The notes under the pieces are model-generated. The model worked only from the letters and a program-made list of their open reading frames with translations. It was not told where the DNA came from and did no database searches. From NCBI GenBank assembly GCA_016866895.1, contig VGKX01000028.1, positions 1-9,733 on the forward strand: 9,733 nt of DNA. The letters run 5' to 3'. Position 1 is the first letter of the stretch; each line of letters opens with the position of its first letter. Positions 1 through 6,025 of the stretch are shown one piece after another. Position numbers and translations under genes: made by a program. Source of the stretch: Candidatus Parvarchaeota archaeon. GTDB taxonomy: Archaea; Micrarchaeota; Micrarchaeia; Anstonellales; VGKX01.

Positions 1-2
1 AC

Positions 3-74
3 AAGTTCAATGGCAAAAAATTCGTGAAGTACCCAACAAAAAGATTTGACAAATTCGAAGAAGAAAAATCATAA
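3..74 (+). CDS. C-terminal tail of a gene entering from the left (partial)
   Basis: Frame 3 is open from the window edge to a TAA at 72-74 and encodes about 23 residues ending KRFDKFEEEKS. The tail is rich in Lys, Phe and Glu, as expected of a charged, probably disordered C-terminus. The other two plus frames hit stops early, which makes this the only candidate reading frame here. The product cannot be identified from so little. It could also be chance open sequence, since the stretch is short and A-rich. Confidence 0.45.
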   Translation, partial: KFNGKKFVKYPTKRFDKFEEEKS

Positions 75-97
75 GAAATCCATAAGCAATATATCAA

Positions 98-177
98 AAA
101 ATCAATCCAGGCAATCAAACCAAAAACAAAAAAGCCAAGAACCAAAGTTAACAAACTCAAAATCAATCCAGACAATC
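98..177. repeat. Two-copy 19-nt direct repeat
   Basis: Copies lie at 98-116 and 159-177, 61 nt apart start to start, and differ only at one base (G in the first copy, A in the second, just after the ATCCAG core). With two copies and A-rich surroundings this could be a pair of protein-binding sites or a residue of local duplication. It is not a CRISPR array. Confidence 0.5.
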
Positions 178-260
178 TACCCGAAATTAACCAGTCACAT
201 AATCACTGTCGATTGCCAAAAATAGTGTTAGCAGTTGCCTGTAGTCATCGATTCCATGTG

Positions 261-268
261 TTATAATT
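261..268 (+). promoter_or_regulatory. Orphan TATA-like box in the left spacer
   Basis: The octamer TTATAATT resembles the archaeal TATA boxes seen elsewhere in the window. Transcription would start near 287-291, exactly where the degenerate repeats begin. No start codon lies at the leaderless distance. It could drive a non-coding RNA or a long leader for the gene at 477, or be a chance match in AT-rich DNA. Confidence 0.22.
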
Positions 269-287
269 AAATACCGGGTAATTCATC

Positions 288-380
288 AAGAATCCTATAC
301 GCTTGAACTGGGTCAAAAATAAAGAATCCCATAAGAGAACTGGGTAAATATCCAGAATCCTAAAAGCAGTAACTTGACCG
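288..380. repeat. Three degenerate direct repeats, about 31-34 nt each
   Basis: The motif A(A)GAATCC appears at 288-295, 322-329 and 353-360. In the first two copies AACTGGGT follows (305-312 and 338-345), and in the third AACTTGACC (371-379). The spacing is 34 and then 31 nt. The array lies about 100-190 nt upstream of the small membrane-protein gene. It might be an operator array, an RNA element, or decayed tandem duplication. Confidence 0.35.
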
Positions 381-431
381 AACATAAAGATTCATGCAAA
401 AAGAAAATGCAAAGCAAGAAAGCAAAATGGC

Positions 432-439
432 AATATACT
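432..439 (+). promoter_or_regulatory. Possible TATA box for the DUF350-like gene
   Basis: The octamer AATATACT would place the transcript start near 462, leaving a leader of about 15 nt that holds the ribosome-binding site at 465-470. This would be a leadered mRNA, unlike the leaderless pattern of most genes here. The match to the TATA consensus is moderate. Confidence 0.33.
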
Positions 440-464
440 CATCATTTTGCTTATCTCTAAAACC

Positions 465-470
465 GGGGTG
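465..470 (+). promoter_or_regulatory. Ribosome-binding site that decides the start at 477
   Basis: GGGGTG lies 6 nt before the ATG at 477, and its GGTG part fits the archaeal Shine-Dalgarno consensus. It favours the ATG at 477 over an in-frame TTG at 447, which would add ten residues that look unlike the family. Confidence 0.55.
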
Positions 471-476
471 TGTAAA

Positions 477-737
477 ATGGCAGTCCTATACGACAATCTG
501 GTGATAGCAACAGCATTCACTGTCCTAGGTGGCGTGCTTGGGATATTTTTCATGCTGGTTGGGGTGTATTTCATCCCTAAAATCACGGATAAGTTCACTC
601 CTGATGTAAATGAAGGCAAAGAAATAGCCAAAGGGAACCTGGCTGTGGCAACTTATTTTGGGCGGGTTGTAGGTGCGGCAATAATAGGCATGAGCATAAT
701 CGTGGCAGCTGCAGTCATCGCAGGGATTCATGGTTAA
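477..737 (+). CDS. Small two-helix membrane protein, single DUF350-like unit
   Basis: The 86-residue protein has two hydrophobic helices, at about 8-33 and 57-83. They flank a polar loop (about 35-52) that leads into GNLAVA at 53-58 and then a small-residue-rich helix. The gN-A-A motif followed by a G/A-rich helix is the hallmark of the DUF350 (UPF0719) family of integral membrane proteins, whose function is not established. Many bacterial members carry two such units and four helices; here there is only one, so the active form would be at least a dimer if the fold is kept. I chose the ATG at 477 because of the ribosome-binding site at 465-470. It has its own putative promoter and a 195-nt gap to the next gene, so it is probably monocistronic. 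The family call rests on motif resemblance by eye. Confidence 0.72.
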   Translation: MAVLYDNLVIATAFTVLGGVLGIFFMLVGVYFIPKITDKFTPDVNEGKEIAKGNLAVATYFGRVVGAAIIGMSIIVAAAVIAGIHG

Positions 738-903
738 ATAGCCAAAACAAATTTATCCAATCAAGCTTTCCAGCCATGGCAAAACTCCCGCAGTCAAATC
801 TTAAAGCAAGACCGGCATCTCAAATCCATTATCAAAACCCTCTAGCCTTAAAAAACCAAATCCCTCATGCTAACCCGCCAAGCCACAACACCAGCCAAAA
901 CTC

Positions 904-911
904 TTTAAAAT
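904..911 (+). promoter_or_regulatory. TATA box of the surface-protein gene
   Basis: TTTAAAAT is centred 25.5 nt before the ATG at 933. This is the leaderless arrangement seen at five other genes in the window, and it favours 933 over an upstream in-frame TTG at 915. Confidence 0.62.
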
Positions 912-932
912 AGGTTGGCGCATTATATCCTA

Positions 933-1838
933 ATGGCATCAAGAAGCAAGTTAAGAAGCCAGTCAAGTAGCAAACAAATGGACAATTTGAGCACCAAGCA
1001 AAGAAGCAATTTAAGAAGCAAGTTTCTTGTATTTGTTTTTGTTCTGGCAGTCTTATCAGTCTCACTTTCTTTTGCCCTCAACATGCTCTCGCCAAAACAA
1101 ACAGAGCTAAAAGACGGGCAGATAATTGACGCCGGGGCTATTGGGCCTGGGCAGACAATGGAAGTCCTCATTTCACCCAAAGTCTTTACTGGCGGAACAC
1201 TTGAAATTGGCGGCCACTATGATTTTGTCACAGTTGAAAAACTGCCTGAAGGCTGGGTGTTCAAAAACAGCAACCCAACAGAAGACCCCATGCAAGTAAA
1301 ATTTTCAGTCGCCCCAGATGCGCCTGAAGGCACGTATATCATATCACTGAAAGTTTCTGATGAGGGCGCTGATGTTGGGAAAGGCCAGGGCCTTCCAGAA
1401 ATTAACTTCAAAATAAAAGTGCGCGTAACCTACGATGTGCTTACGGTTGACTTCGACCCGCTTGAACAAACGACATCGGCAGGCCAGCCGGCACGCTACA
1501 AAATAACACTCCATAATCTTGCGACAACCAGTGACACATTCGAGGTAAGCTCAAGTGGCGTTTCCACATGGAATTTCCGCGTGCCTGTTTATGTTGCGGC
1601 AGGCTCCTCAAGGGAAGTGACTTACGAGGTTGTTGGCCTGGACGAGTCAAGCTACAGCCTCAAGCTCAACGTTCGCTCGCTCTCCTCGGACCTAATCTCC
1701 CAGTCCCAGGATGTCAAGCTTACGGTAAAGTCAAACCTGGTTTCGGACATGCTGGCGACAAACCACGGTGTTTTGATTTTCCCGATTTTCCTCCAGCCGC
1801 TTTACTCGCTTGCGGGGCTTCTAAGCAACCTGTTTTAG
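933..1838 (+). CDS. Membrane-anchored surface protein with two beta-sandwich domains, function unknown
   Basis: This is a 301-residue protein. Residues 1-30 are basic and Ser-rich (eight Lys/Arg, one Asp). Residues 31-52 form one strong transmembrane segment with no clear signal-peptidase site, so it is probably an uncleaved anchor with the rest outside the cell. About 57-166 and 168-267 look like two all-beta Ig-like domains. The second (GQPARYKITLHNLATTSDTF, then a Trp, then a Gly-Ser turn before an alternating strand) resembles the NEW3/COG1470 type of archaeal surface beta-sandwich. The last 24 residues are hydrophobic and could be a second membrane segment. No catalytic motif is visible. 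The start at 933 follows from the TATA box at 904-911. A role in cell-surface structure or adhesion is inference. The gene converges on the one at 1885-2661 across a 46-nt gap. Confidence 0.75.
   Translation: MASRSKLRSQSSSKQMDNLSTKQRSNLRSKFLVFVFVLAVLSVSLSFALNMLSPKQTELKDGQIIDAGAIGPGQTMEVLISPKVFTGGTLEIGGHYDFVTVEKLPEGWVFKNSNPTEDPMQVKFSVAPDAPEGTYIISLKVSDEGADVGKGQGLPEINFKIKVRVTYDVLTVDFDPLEQTTSAGQPARYKITLHNLATTSDTFEVSSSGVSTWNFRVPVYVAAGSSREVTYEVVGLDESSYSLKLNVRSLSSDLISQSQDVKLTVKSNLVSDMLATNHGVLIFPIFLQPLYSLAGLLSNLF
941..1020 (+). repeat. 20-nt direct repeat inside the N-terminal coding region
   Basis: Bases 941-960 and 1001-1020 match at 18 of 20 positions, exactly 60 nt apart, so the repeat keeps frame. 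They encode RSKLRSQ and RSNLRSK, the basic patches ahead of the membrane anchor of the surface protein. A short in-frame duplication is the simplest origin. Confidence 0.6.
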
Positions 1839-1884
1839 TCCTTACGGATTTTTCGAATAAGCCTGCTTGCCCAAAGCCTTCCCC

Positions 1885-2661
1885 TCAAACAAATCCAGGC
1901 CTTCCAAAATCGCCCCTGTGCATCCTATTCAGCACGCTGCCAAGTTTATTGTCCCCATTCTCGCTTCTTTGCGCCTTAAGCCTGGCCTCAATGGTCAGAA
2001 TTTCGTTTTCAAGGCTCTTGATGTCCTTGTCAATCTCTTCAAGAGCCTGAATGCGCTTTTCCACTGAAAGCATAAGGACCCTGTCAATTGCCCTGTAGCC
2101 GGTGCTATGCCTCGGCCCGTATTTCCTGCGCAGGTGGAACTCGCTTCTCAAATATGCAGTGGCTGAGAAATACACGGCAAACGGGAGGGACACAGCAAAC
2201 GCCACGGCTGCAATCGCAGAGCCAGTTGCCGCAAATATAAATCCTGAAGCAAACGCCGCCAATACTGAATTTGTGAACATAATATCATGGCCTTCTTGCT
2301 TTGCCTGCATTTTCGGGGAGCTTGCCATTTCAGGGGGCACAAAAGGAATTCCACCTGACACTGTTTCGGATTTTGTTTTTACAGCCTGCAGCAGGCGATG
2401 CTTCCAAGGCGTGCCTTCAATCTCCCTAAGGGTCTCATGCAGCCTGCCATTCATTATCGCAACAACAGCTTCCCTGAACACTTCAAAGGCGTCTTTGTTC
2501 TTTTTTAGCAACCCAAGCGTCTCGGCATCCTCGTATCTGCATTTATTTAGCATCTTTTGAAAAGTCATCTGTGTAGCTCTCCATGTCGTAGTCAGCATTT
2601 TCTGGTAGAAGAAATTTTTCCTGCTTTCGCTAGTCTGCTGCTTTGCCAAAAAAAGTCTCAT
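1885..2661 (-). CDS. Uncharacterised membrane protein with C-terminal coiled coil
   Basis: I do not recognise the family. The 258-residue product begins with a helical, charged region (about 1-100) with no signal peptide. About 129-171 is a hydrophobic, Ala/Phe-rich stretch long enough for a two-helix hairpin. A basic linker (RRKYGPRHSTGYR) follows, then a heptad-like segment at about 197-231 (SVEKRIQALEEIDKDIKSLE...) typical of a coiled coil, and a short Gly/Arg tail. Both ends are probably cytoplasmic, if the hydrophobic part is a hairpin. I chose the ATG at 2661 because GGGTGGTC, a good archaeal ribosome-binding site, lies just upstream and the predicted transcript start (about 2688) falls after the alternative GTG at 2706. 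That GTG would give 273 residues. It diverges from elp3. Confidence 0.7.
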   Translation of the reverse strand: MRLFLAKQQTSESRKNFFYQKMLTTTWRATQMTFQKMLNKCRYEDAETLGLLKKNKDAFEVFREAVVAIMNGRLHETLREIEGTPWKHRLLQAVKTKSETVSGGIPFVPPEMASSPKMQAKQEGHDIMFTNSVLAAFASGFIFAATGSAIAAVAFAVSLPFAVYFSATAYLRSEFHLRRKYGPRHSTGYRAIDRVLMLSVEKRIQALEEIDKDIKSLENEILTIEARLKAQRSENGDNKLGSVLNRMHRGDFGRPGFV

Positions 2662-2663
2662 GC

Positions 2664-2671
2664 GACCACCC
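2664..2671 (-). promoter_or_regulatory. Ribosome-binding site for the coiled-coil membrane protein
   Basis: On the minus strand GGGTGGTC ends 2 nt before the ATG at 2661. It is an anti-16S-like match with GGTG at usable spacing, and it supports 2661 over the GTG at 2706. Confidence 0.45.
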
Positions 2672-2710
2672 GGGCAGCACTTGCCTACCCGAATACTATA
2701 TTCCACAAGT

Positions 2711-2720
2711 TATATTTATA
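2711..2720 (-). promoter_or_regulatory. TATA box of the coiled-coil membrane protein gene
   Basis: TATAAATATA on the minus strand is a near-perfect archaeal TATA box. It predicts a transcript start near 2688, giving a leader of about 27 nt before the ATG at 2661. This and the elp3 TATA box at 2790 form a divergent pair about 80 nt apart. Confidence 0.6.
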
Positions 2721-2789
2721 CGCATTTTGCCATTTTTCACACATAAGTTGACAACTATGCACTAAAGAAACATGCGCCAGCCCACCCTG

Positions 2790-2797
2790 TTTATATT
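2790..2797 (+). promoter_or_regulatory. TATA box of elp3
   Basis: TTTATATT is centred 26.5 nt before the ATG at 2820. This places the transcript start at or next to that ATG, so the in-frame ATG at 2772 would not be in the mRNA. Confidence 0.65.
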
Positions 2798-2819
2798 TGT
2801 TGATTTTGGAAATTTCCCC

Positions 2820-4571
2820 ATGCCATATAATGACAAGCCAGATTCAGAATCGAGCTTCAAGCAAGCGGGCCGCTTTGCCCTGTTCAAACTTAGCGAAAAG
2901 CAGAAAGCCAGCCTCATCAACAATTCTGCGGACTTTCCAATCAGTGCAGATAAAAACAGGAAAAAGGCGGCAAGGGAGGCTTCCCTTGAACTAAAAAATG
3001 ACCCAAGCCTCAAGAAATACAATGGCAGGCTTGAGCTTCTTAAAGCCAGGTTTTCCGAAAAGAACAAGATAAAAGGCATGATAAAAAACTCGGAAATTTT
3101 GGCCGCCTTTTCCCGACAGTTTCGCAATTCAGCCAAATTCGTCCCCCTGATAAATATTCTCAAGGTCCGCCCAGCCCGCACGATTTCCGGAGTCAGCCCA
3201 ATTGCCATAATGACAAATTCCAAATGCCCTCATGGCAGATGCACCTACTGCCCCGCAGGTGAGGGCACTGCCAACTCCTACACTGGCTTTGAGCCTGCGG
3301 CAATGAGGGGGCGGCAGTCAGGCTACGACTCATACAAGCAGGTCATCTCACGACTTGGGCAATATGAACACCTGGGGCACGTGACAGACAAGTGCGAGCT
3401 AATCATCATGGGCGGCACCTTCAATGCACAACCGCGCGCTTACCAGGAAAACTTCATGAAGCGTGCGTTTGATGCATTCAACGGCAGCGAGTCGGAAAAC
3501 TTGAAAGCCGCTTTATTGAAAAATGAAAACGCAAAAAACCGCGTAATCGGTGTGACTTTTGAGACAAAGCCCGACTGGGCAAAGTCGCGCCAGGATATTG
3601 ATTGGCTGCTTGCAATGGGCGCAACTCGCGTGGAGCTTGGCGTGCAAGTGCTTTCTGATGAAATCTACAAAAAGGTAAATCGAGGTCATACACTTTCTGA
3701 TGTGGTTGAGGCAACGGCAAACCTGAAAAACTCCTGCCTCAAAGTTGGCTACCACATGATGCCTGGGCTTTACCAAACACCGCAAGAAGACATAGCAACC
3801 TTCAAGCAGCTTTTTGAAGACGAGCGCTTTAGGCCCGACATGCTAAAAATCTATCCGACCCTTGTCCTCAAGGGAACGAAAATTTATGACGAATACATTA
3901 AGGGAAAATATGCGCCATACGACACAAACACCGCAGCGCAAGTCCTTGCAAAAATCCAGCGCGGCTTGCCCCCTTATGTGCGTGTCATGCGCGTCCAGCG
4001 CGACATTCCGGCAAACCTGATTGAGGCCGGGGTGAAAAACAGCAATGTGCGCCAAATCGCAGAGGAGCTGATGAAAAAGCGCGGATGGGCTTGCAGGTGC
4101 ATCAGGTGCAGGGAAATAGGGGTTGCAAACCTATCTGATGGAATAAAATCCGATCTGGAGCGACTTAAGCTAGTCAGGCTGGAGTATATGGCTTCAGGCG
4201 GAAAAGAAATTTTTCTTTCATATGAAGACAAAAAATCCGATACACTTGCGGGCTTTATCCGCCTTCGACTACCTTCAGCTCAAGGCATCAAGGCAAATCC
4301 GAGGCTTCAGATAAGAGAAAAAACAGCGCTTATCCGTGAGCTTCATGTATATGGCCAGGAAATGGCAATAGGTTCAGGCTCCAAAACCCGTTCCAGTGCG
4401 CAACACATCGGGCTTGGCAAAAAACTCCTTCAAGAGGCTGAAAAAATTGCAAGTGAGGAGTTTGACAAGAACAACATGGTAATAATTTCTGGAATAGGGG
4501 CGCGCGAGTATTATTACAAGCAAGGGTACAAGCCAGACGGGCCGTATGTTTCACGGCAACTTAGGGCCTGA
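2820..4571 (+). CDS. elp3: tRNA uridine-34 carboxymethyl-transferase Elp3 (radical SAM plus acetyltransferase)
   Basis: Elp3 uses S-adenosylmethionine and acetyl-CoA to start carboxymethyl modification of wobble uridine 34 in tRNA. Archaea have it without the other Elongator subunits. From the ATG at 2820 the protein has 583 residues, a usual length. An N-terminal Lys-rich helical region (1 to about 110) is typical for tRNA binding. The radical SAM domain follows, with CPHGRCTYC at 136-144 giving the CX4CX2C iron-sulfur triad (C136, C141, C144). A linker holds C425, C427 and C430 (CRCIRC), matching the zinc-binding region of the family. The C-terminal acetyltransferase domain (about 465-583) shows RELHVYG, the GLGKKLL acetyl-CoA loop and ISGIGAREYYYKQGY. 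All key residues are present. A start at 2772 would add 16 residues, but the TATA box at 2790-2797 argues against it. Identity is very secure. Confidence 0.97.
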   Translation: MPYNDKPDSESSFKQAGRFALFKLSEKQKASLINNSADFPISADKNRKKAAREASLELKNDPSLKKYNGRLELLKARFSEKNKIKGMIKNSEILAAFSRQFRNSAKFVPLINILKVRPARTISGVSPIAIMTNSKCPHGRCTYCPAGEGTANSYTGFEPAAMRGRQSGYDSYKQVISRLGQYEHLGHVTDKCELIIMGGTFNAQPRAYQENFMKRAFDAFNGSESENLKAALLKNENAKNRVIGVTFETKPDWAKSRQDIDWLLAMGATRVELGVQVLSDEIYKKVNRGHTLSDVVEATANLKNSCLKVGYHMMPGLYQTPQEDIATFKQLFEDERFRPDMLKIYPTLVLKGTKIYDEYIKGKYAPYDTNTAAQVLAKIQRGLPPYVRVMRVQRDIPANLIEAGVKNSNVRQIAEELMKKRGWACRCIRCREIGVANLSDGIKSDLERLKLVRLEYMASGGKEIFLSYEDKKSDTLAGFIRLRLPSAQGIKANPRLQIREKTALIRELHVYGQEMAIGSGSKTRSSAQHIGLGKKLLQEAEKIASEEFDKNNMVIISGIGAREYYYKQGYKPDGPYVSRQLRA

Positions 4572-4575
4572 ATCA

Positions 4576-4584
4576 TTTTTCTTT
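4576..4584 (+). terminator. T-rich terminator after elp3
   Basis: TTTTTCTTT begins 5 nt after the elp3 stop codon and ends 17 nt before the gatD TATA box. Archaeal RNA polymerase often terminates at such T tracts without a hairpin, and none is obvious here. It would separate elp3 from the gatDE transcript. Confidence 0.42.
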
Positions 4585-4601
4585 GGACATTCTCCCAAGC
4601 T

Positions 4602-4609
4602 ATTTAAAC
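4602..4609 (+). promoter_or_regulatory. TATA box of the gatDE operon
   Basis: ATTTAAAC is centred 26.5 nt before the gatD ATG at 4632, so the mRNA is probably leaderless. It shows that gatDE has its own promoter although elp3 ends only 60 nt upstream. Confidence 0.62.
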
Positions 4610-4631
4610 CCCAAATCACAATAGGGAAAGC

Positions 4632-6005
4632 ATGTATTCTCTGAAGCTTGAAAGCCTGTTCAACGCAAACGGGATTAAAATCGGCGACTTGATACGTGTG
4701 GCAAAGCAGGGCGCCATTTACGAGGGAATCCTGCTTCCACATGCGCAAATCGGCGACAAAAACTGCGCTGTTGTAAAGCTCAAATCAGGCTACAATGTAG
4801 GCATAGAAATAACCGAAGATGCAAAAATCGAGCTTATCAGGCAAGGGCAGGGGGGAGTAATTGCTGCATCGTTAGAGGAGACTTCGGCGCAGCCAAGTGT
4901 GCAGGAAAGCTTCATTTCCATCCTTGGCTGCGGGGGCACCATAGCATCAAGGATTGAATACATGACTGGAGCAGTGTTCCCTTCCTTTTCCCCAAGCCAG
5001 ATAGTTGGCGCTTTTCCGGAGCTAAGCAAGGTCAGCGCAATTCGCTCCAAAAAGCTCTTTTCGCTTCTCTCCGAGGACATCACTGTTTCGCACTGGCAGC
5101 AAATTGCAGGCGAGGTCGAGGCACAGATAAATGATGGTACAAATGGCATAGTCCTGATGCACGGGACAGATGTTATTGGCTACACTGCAGCGGCCTTGAG
5201 CTTCATGGTCCAAAAGCCGCCAGTTCCGGTGGTGCTTGCAGGCGCACAGCGCTCTTCAGACAGGGGCTCCTCTGACAACAAAATGAATCTTCTCTGCGCA
5301 AGCCATCTTGCAAAATCCGACATTGCCCACGTTGGAGTCTGCATGCACGGGACAAGCAATGACAACTATTGCCTGTTCCACTCGGGCACAAATGTCAGGA
5401 AAATGCACACATCCAGCCGCGATGCCTTCAAGTCAGTCAACCGCCCCCCGCTTGCAAAAATCAGCTATCCTGACTGCACTATAACGCAAATTAGGGAAGA
5501 AGGCGAAGTGCAGACAAGGAGCCAAAACCAGGGCAACACCAAATTTGCCCTTGAGATGAACCCAAATGTCGCACTTGTCTACTCGCACCCCGGCATAAAG
5601 CCCGAATTTTTTGAAGGCCTTTCATCTTACGATGGGGTCGTGATTGCTGGAACCGGCATGGGCCATGTCCCGACCAATTCATTCAATGACCCTTCCTGCA
5701 CATCTGTGGTGCCTGCGATACGCGGGCTTGTGGATTCAGGAGTAGTCGTTGCAATGGCCCCGCAAACAGTTTACGGAAGGCTCAGCATGAACGTGTATAC
5801 TGCAGGCAGGCTATTGCTTGAGGCTGGCGTTATTGGAAACAACTGCGACTGGCTTGCGGAAACCGCGCTTGTAAAGCTAATGTGGGCATTGGGGCAGACA
5901 AAAAACCCCAAAGACGCAAAGGAGCTGATGCTTACAAACATATCAGGCGAGCTGTCCCAAAGGTCAAGAATTGATGAAACTCATAATGCCAGTGAAACTG
6001 ATTAG
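4632..6005 (+). CDS. gatD: Glu-tRNA(Gln) amidotransferase subunit D (asparaginase-type)
   Basis: GatD is the glutaminase half of the archaeal GatDE enzyme; it frees ammonia from an amide donor, and the ammonia is channelled to GatE to amidate Glu-tRNA(Gln). The 457-residue product starts with the small beta-barrel domain peculiar to GatD (about 15-70, IGDLIRVAKQGAIYEGILLP). An L-asparaginase I-type domain follows from about 93. Its catalytic set is visible: T103 in GGTIAS, T179 and D180 in HGTDV, and K257 in RKMHTSSRDAF. GatD-specific features (the N-terminal domain and the RKMHTSxRDAF motif) separate it from a free asparaginase, as does the adjoining gatE. The last 25 or so residues are polar and poorly conserved. 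The start follows from the TATA box at 4602-4609. It precedes gatE by 20 nt. Confidence 0.96.
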   Translation: MYSLKLESLFNANGIKIGDLIRVAKQGAIYEGILLPHAQIGDKNCAVVKLKSGYNVGIEITEDAKIELIRQGQGGVIAASLEETSAQPSVQESFISILGCGGTIASRIEYMTGAVFPSFSPSQIVGAFPELSKVSAIRSKKLFSLLSEDITVSHWQQIAGEVEAQINDGTNGIVLMHGTDVIGYTAAALSFMVQKPPVPVVLAGAQRSSDRGSSDNKMNLLCASHLAKSDIAHVGVCMHGTSNDNYCLFHSGTNVRKMHTSSRDAFKSVNRPPLAKISYPDCTITQIREEGEVQTRSQNQGNTKFALEMNPNVALVYSHPGIKPEFFEGLSSYDGVVIAGTGMGHVPTNSFNDPSCTSVVPAIRGLVDSGVVVAMAPQTVYGRLSMNVYTAGRLLLEAGVIGNNCDWLAETALVKLMWALGQTKNPKDAKELMLTNISGELSQRSRIDETHNASETD

Positions 6006-6025
6006 GGTTAAAAAGGGTTTGTCAA

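Larger units (their letters stand above)
75..446. other. Gene-free A/C-rich spacer with short degenerate repeats
   Basis: No convincing reading frame lies in these 372 bases. From about 75 to 180 the plus strand is nearly all A and C with little G or T, unlike the coding regions around it. A 19-nt motif (core ATCAATCCAG) occurs at 98-116 and again at 159-177 with one mismatch. A second, looser repeat (GAATCC followed by AACTGGG or AACTTG) occurs three times between 288 and 380. A TATA-like site lies at 261-268 with no start codon at the usual distance. No tRNA fold or C/D-box pair was seen. Confidence 0.6.

Noticed and set aside
98..380. CRISPR array in the left spacer
   Set aside because: Repeats occur in only two or three degenerate copies with uneven spacing and unlike sequences, and no cas gene is present.
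394..504. 36-codon frame upstream of and overlapping the DUF350-like gene
   Set aside because: There is no TATA box at the leaderless distance and no ribosome-binding site, and it overlaps a better gene in another frame.
738..932. tRNA or C/D-box RNA in the intergenic gaps
   Set aside because: No cloverleaf with T-loop consensus and no paired C (RUGAUGA) and D (CUGA) boxes were found by eye here or in the other gaps (75-446, 7862-7950, 9145-9302). A covariance-model scan would be needed to exclude them fully.
1568..2050. 160-codon plus-strand frame across the 3' ends of the surface-protein and coiled-coil genes
   Set aside because: It overlaps the end of a better-supported plus gene in another frame and runs antisense to the gene at 1885-2661. 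Its product is Pro/Ser/Leu-rich with no family-like motif, and no promoter or ribosome-binding site precedes it.
2102..2560. 152-codon plus-strand frame antisense to the coiled-coil membrane protein
   Set aside because: It is fully contained in the minus-strand gene, which has a good TATA box and ribosome-binding site. The antisense product shows no coherent domain.
2762..3223. 153-codon minus-strand frame antisense to elp3
   Set aside because: Elp3 is unmistakable on the other strand through this region, including its conserved N-terminal and radical SAM parts.
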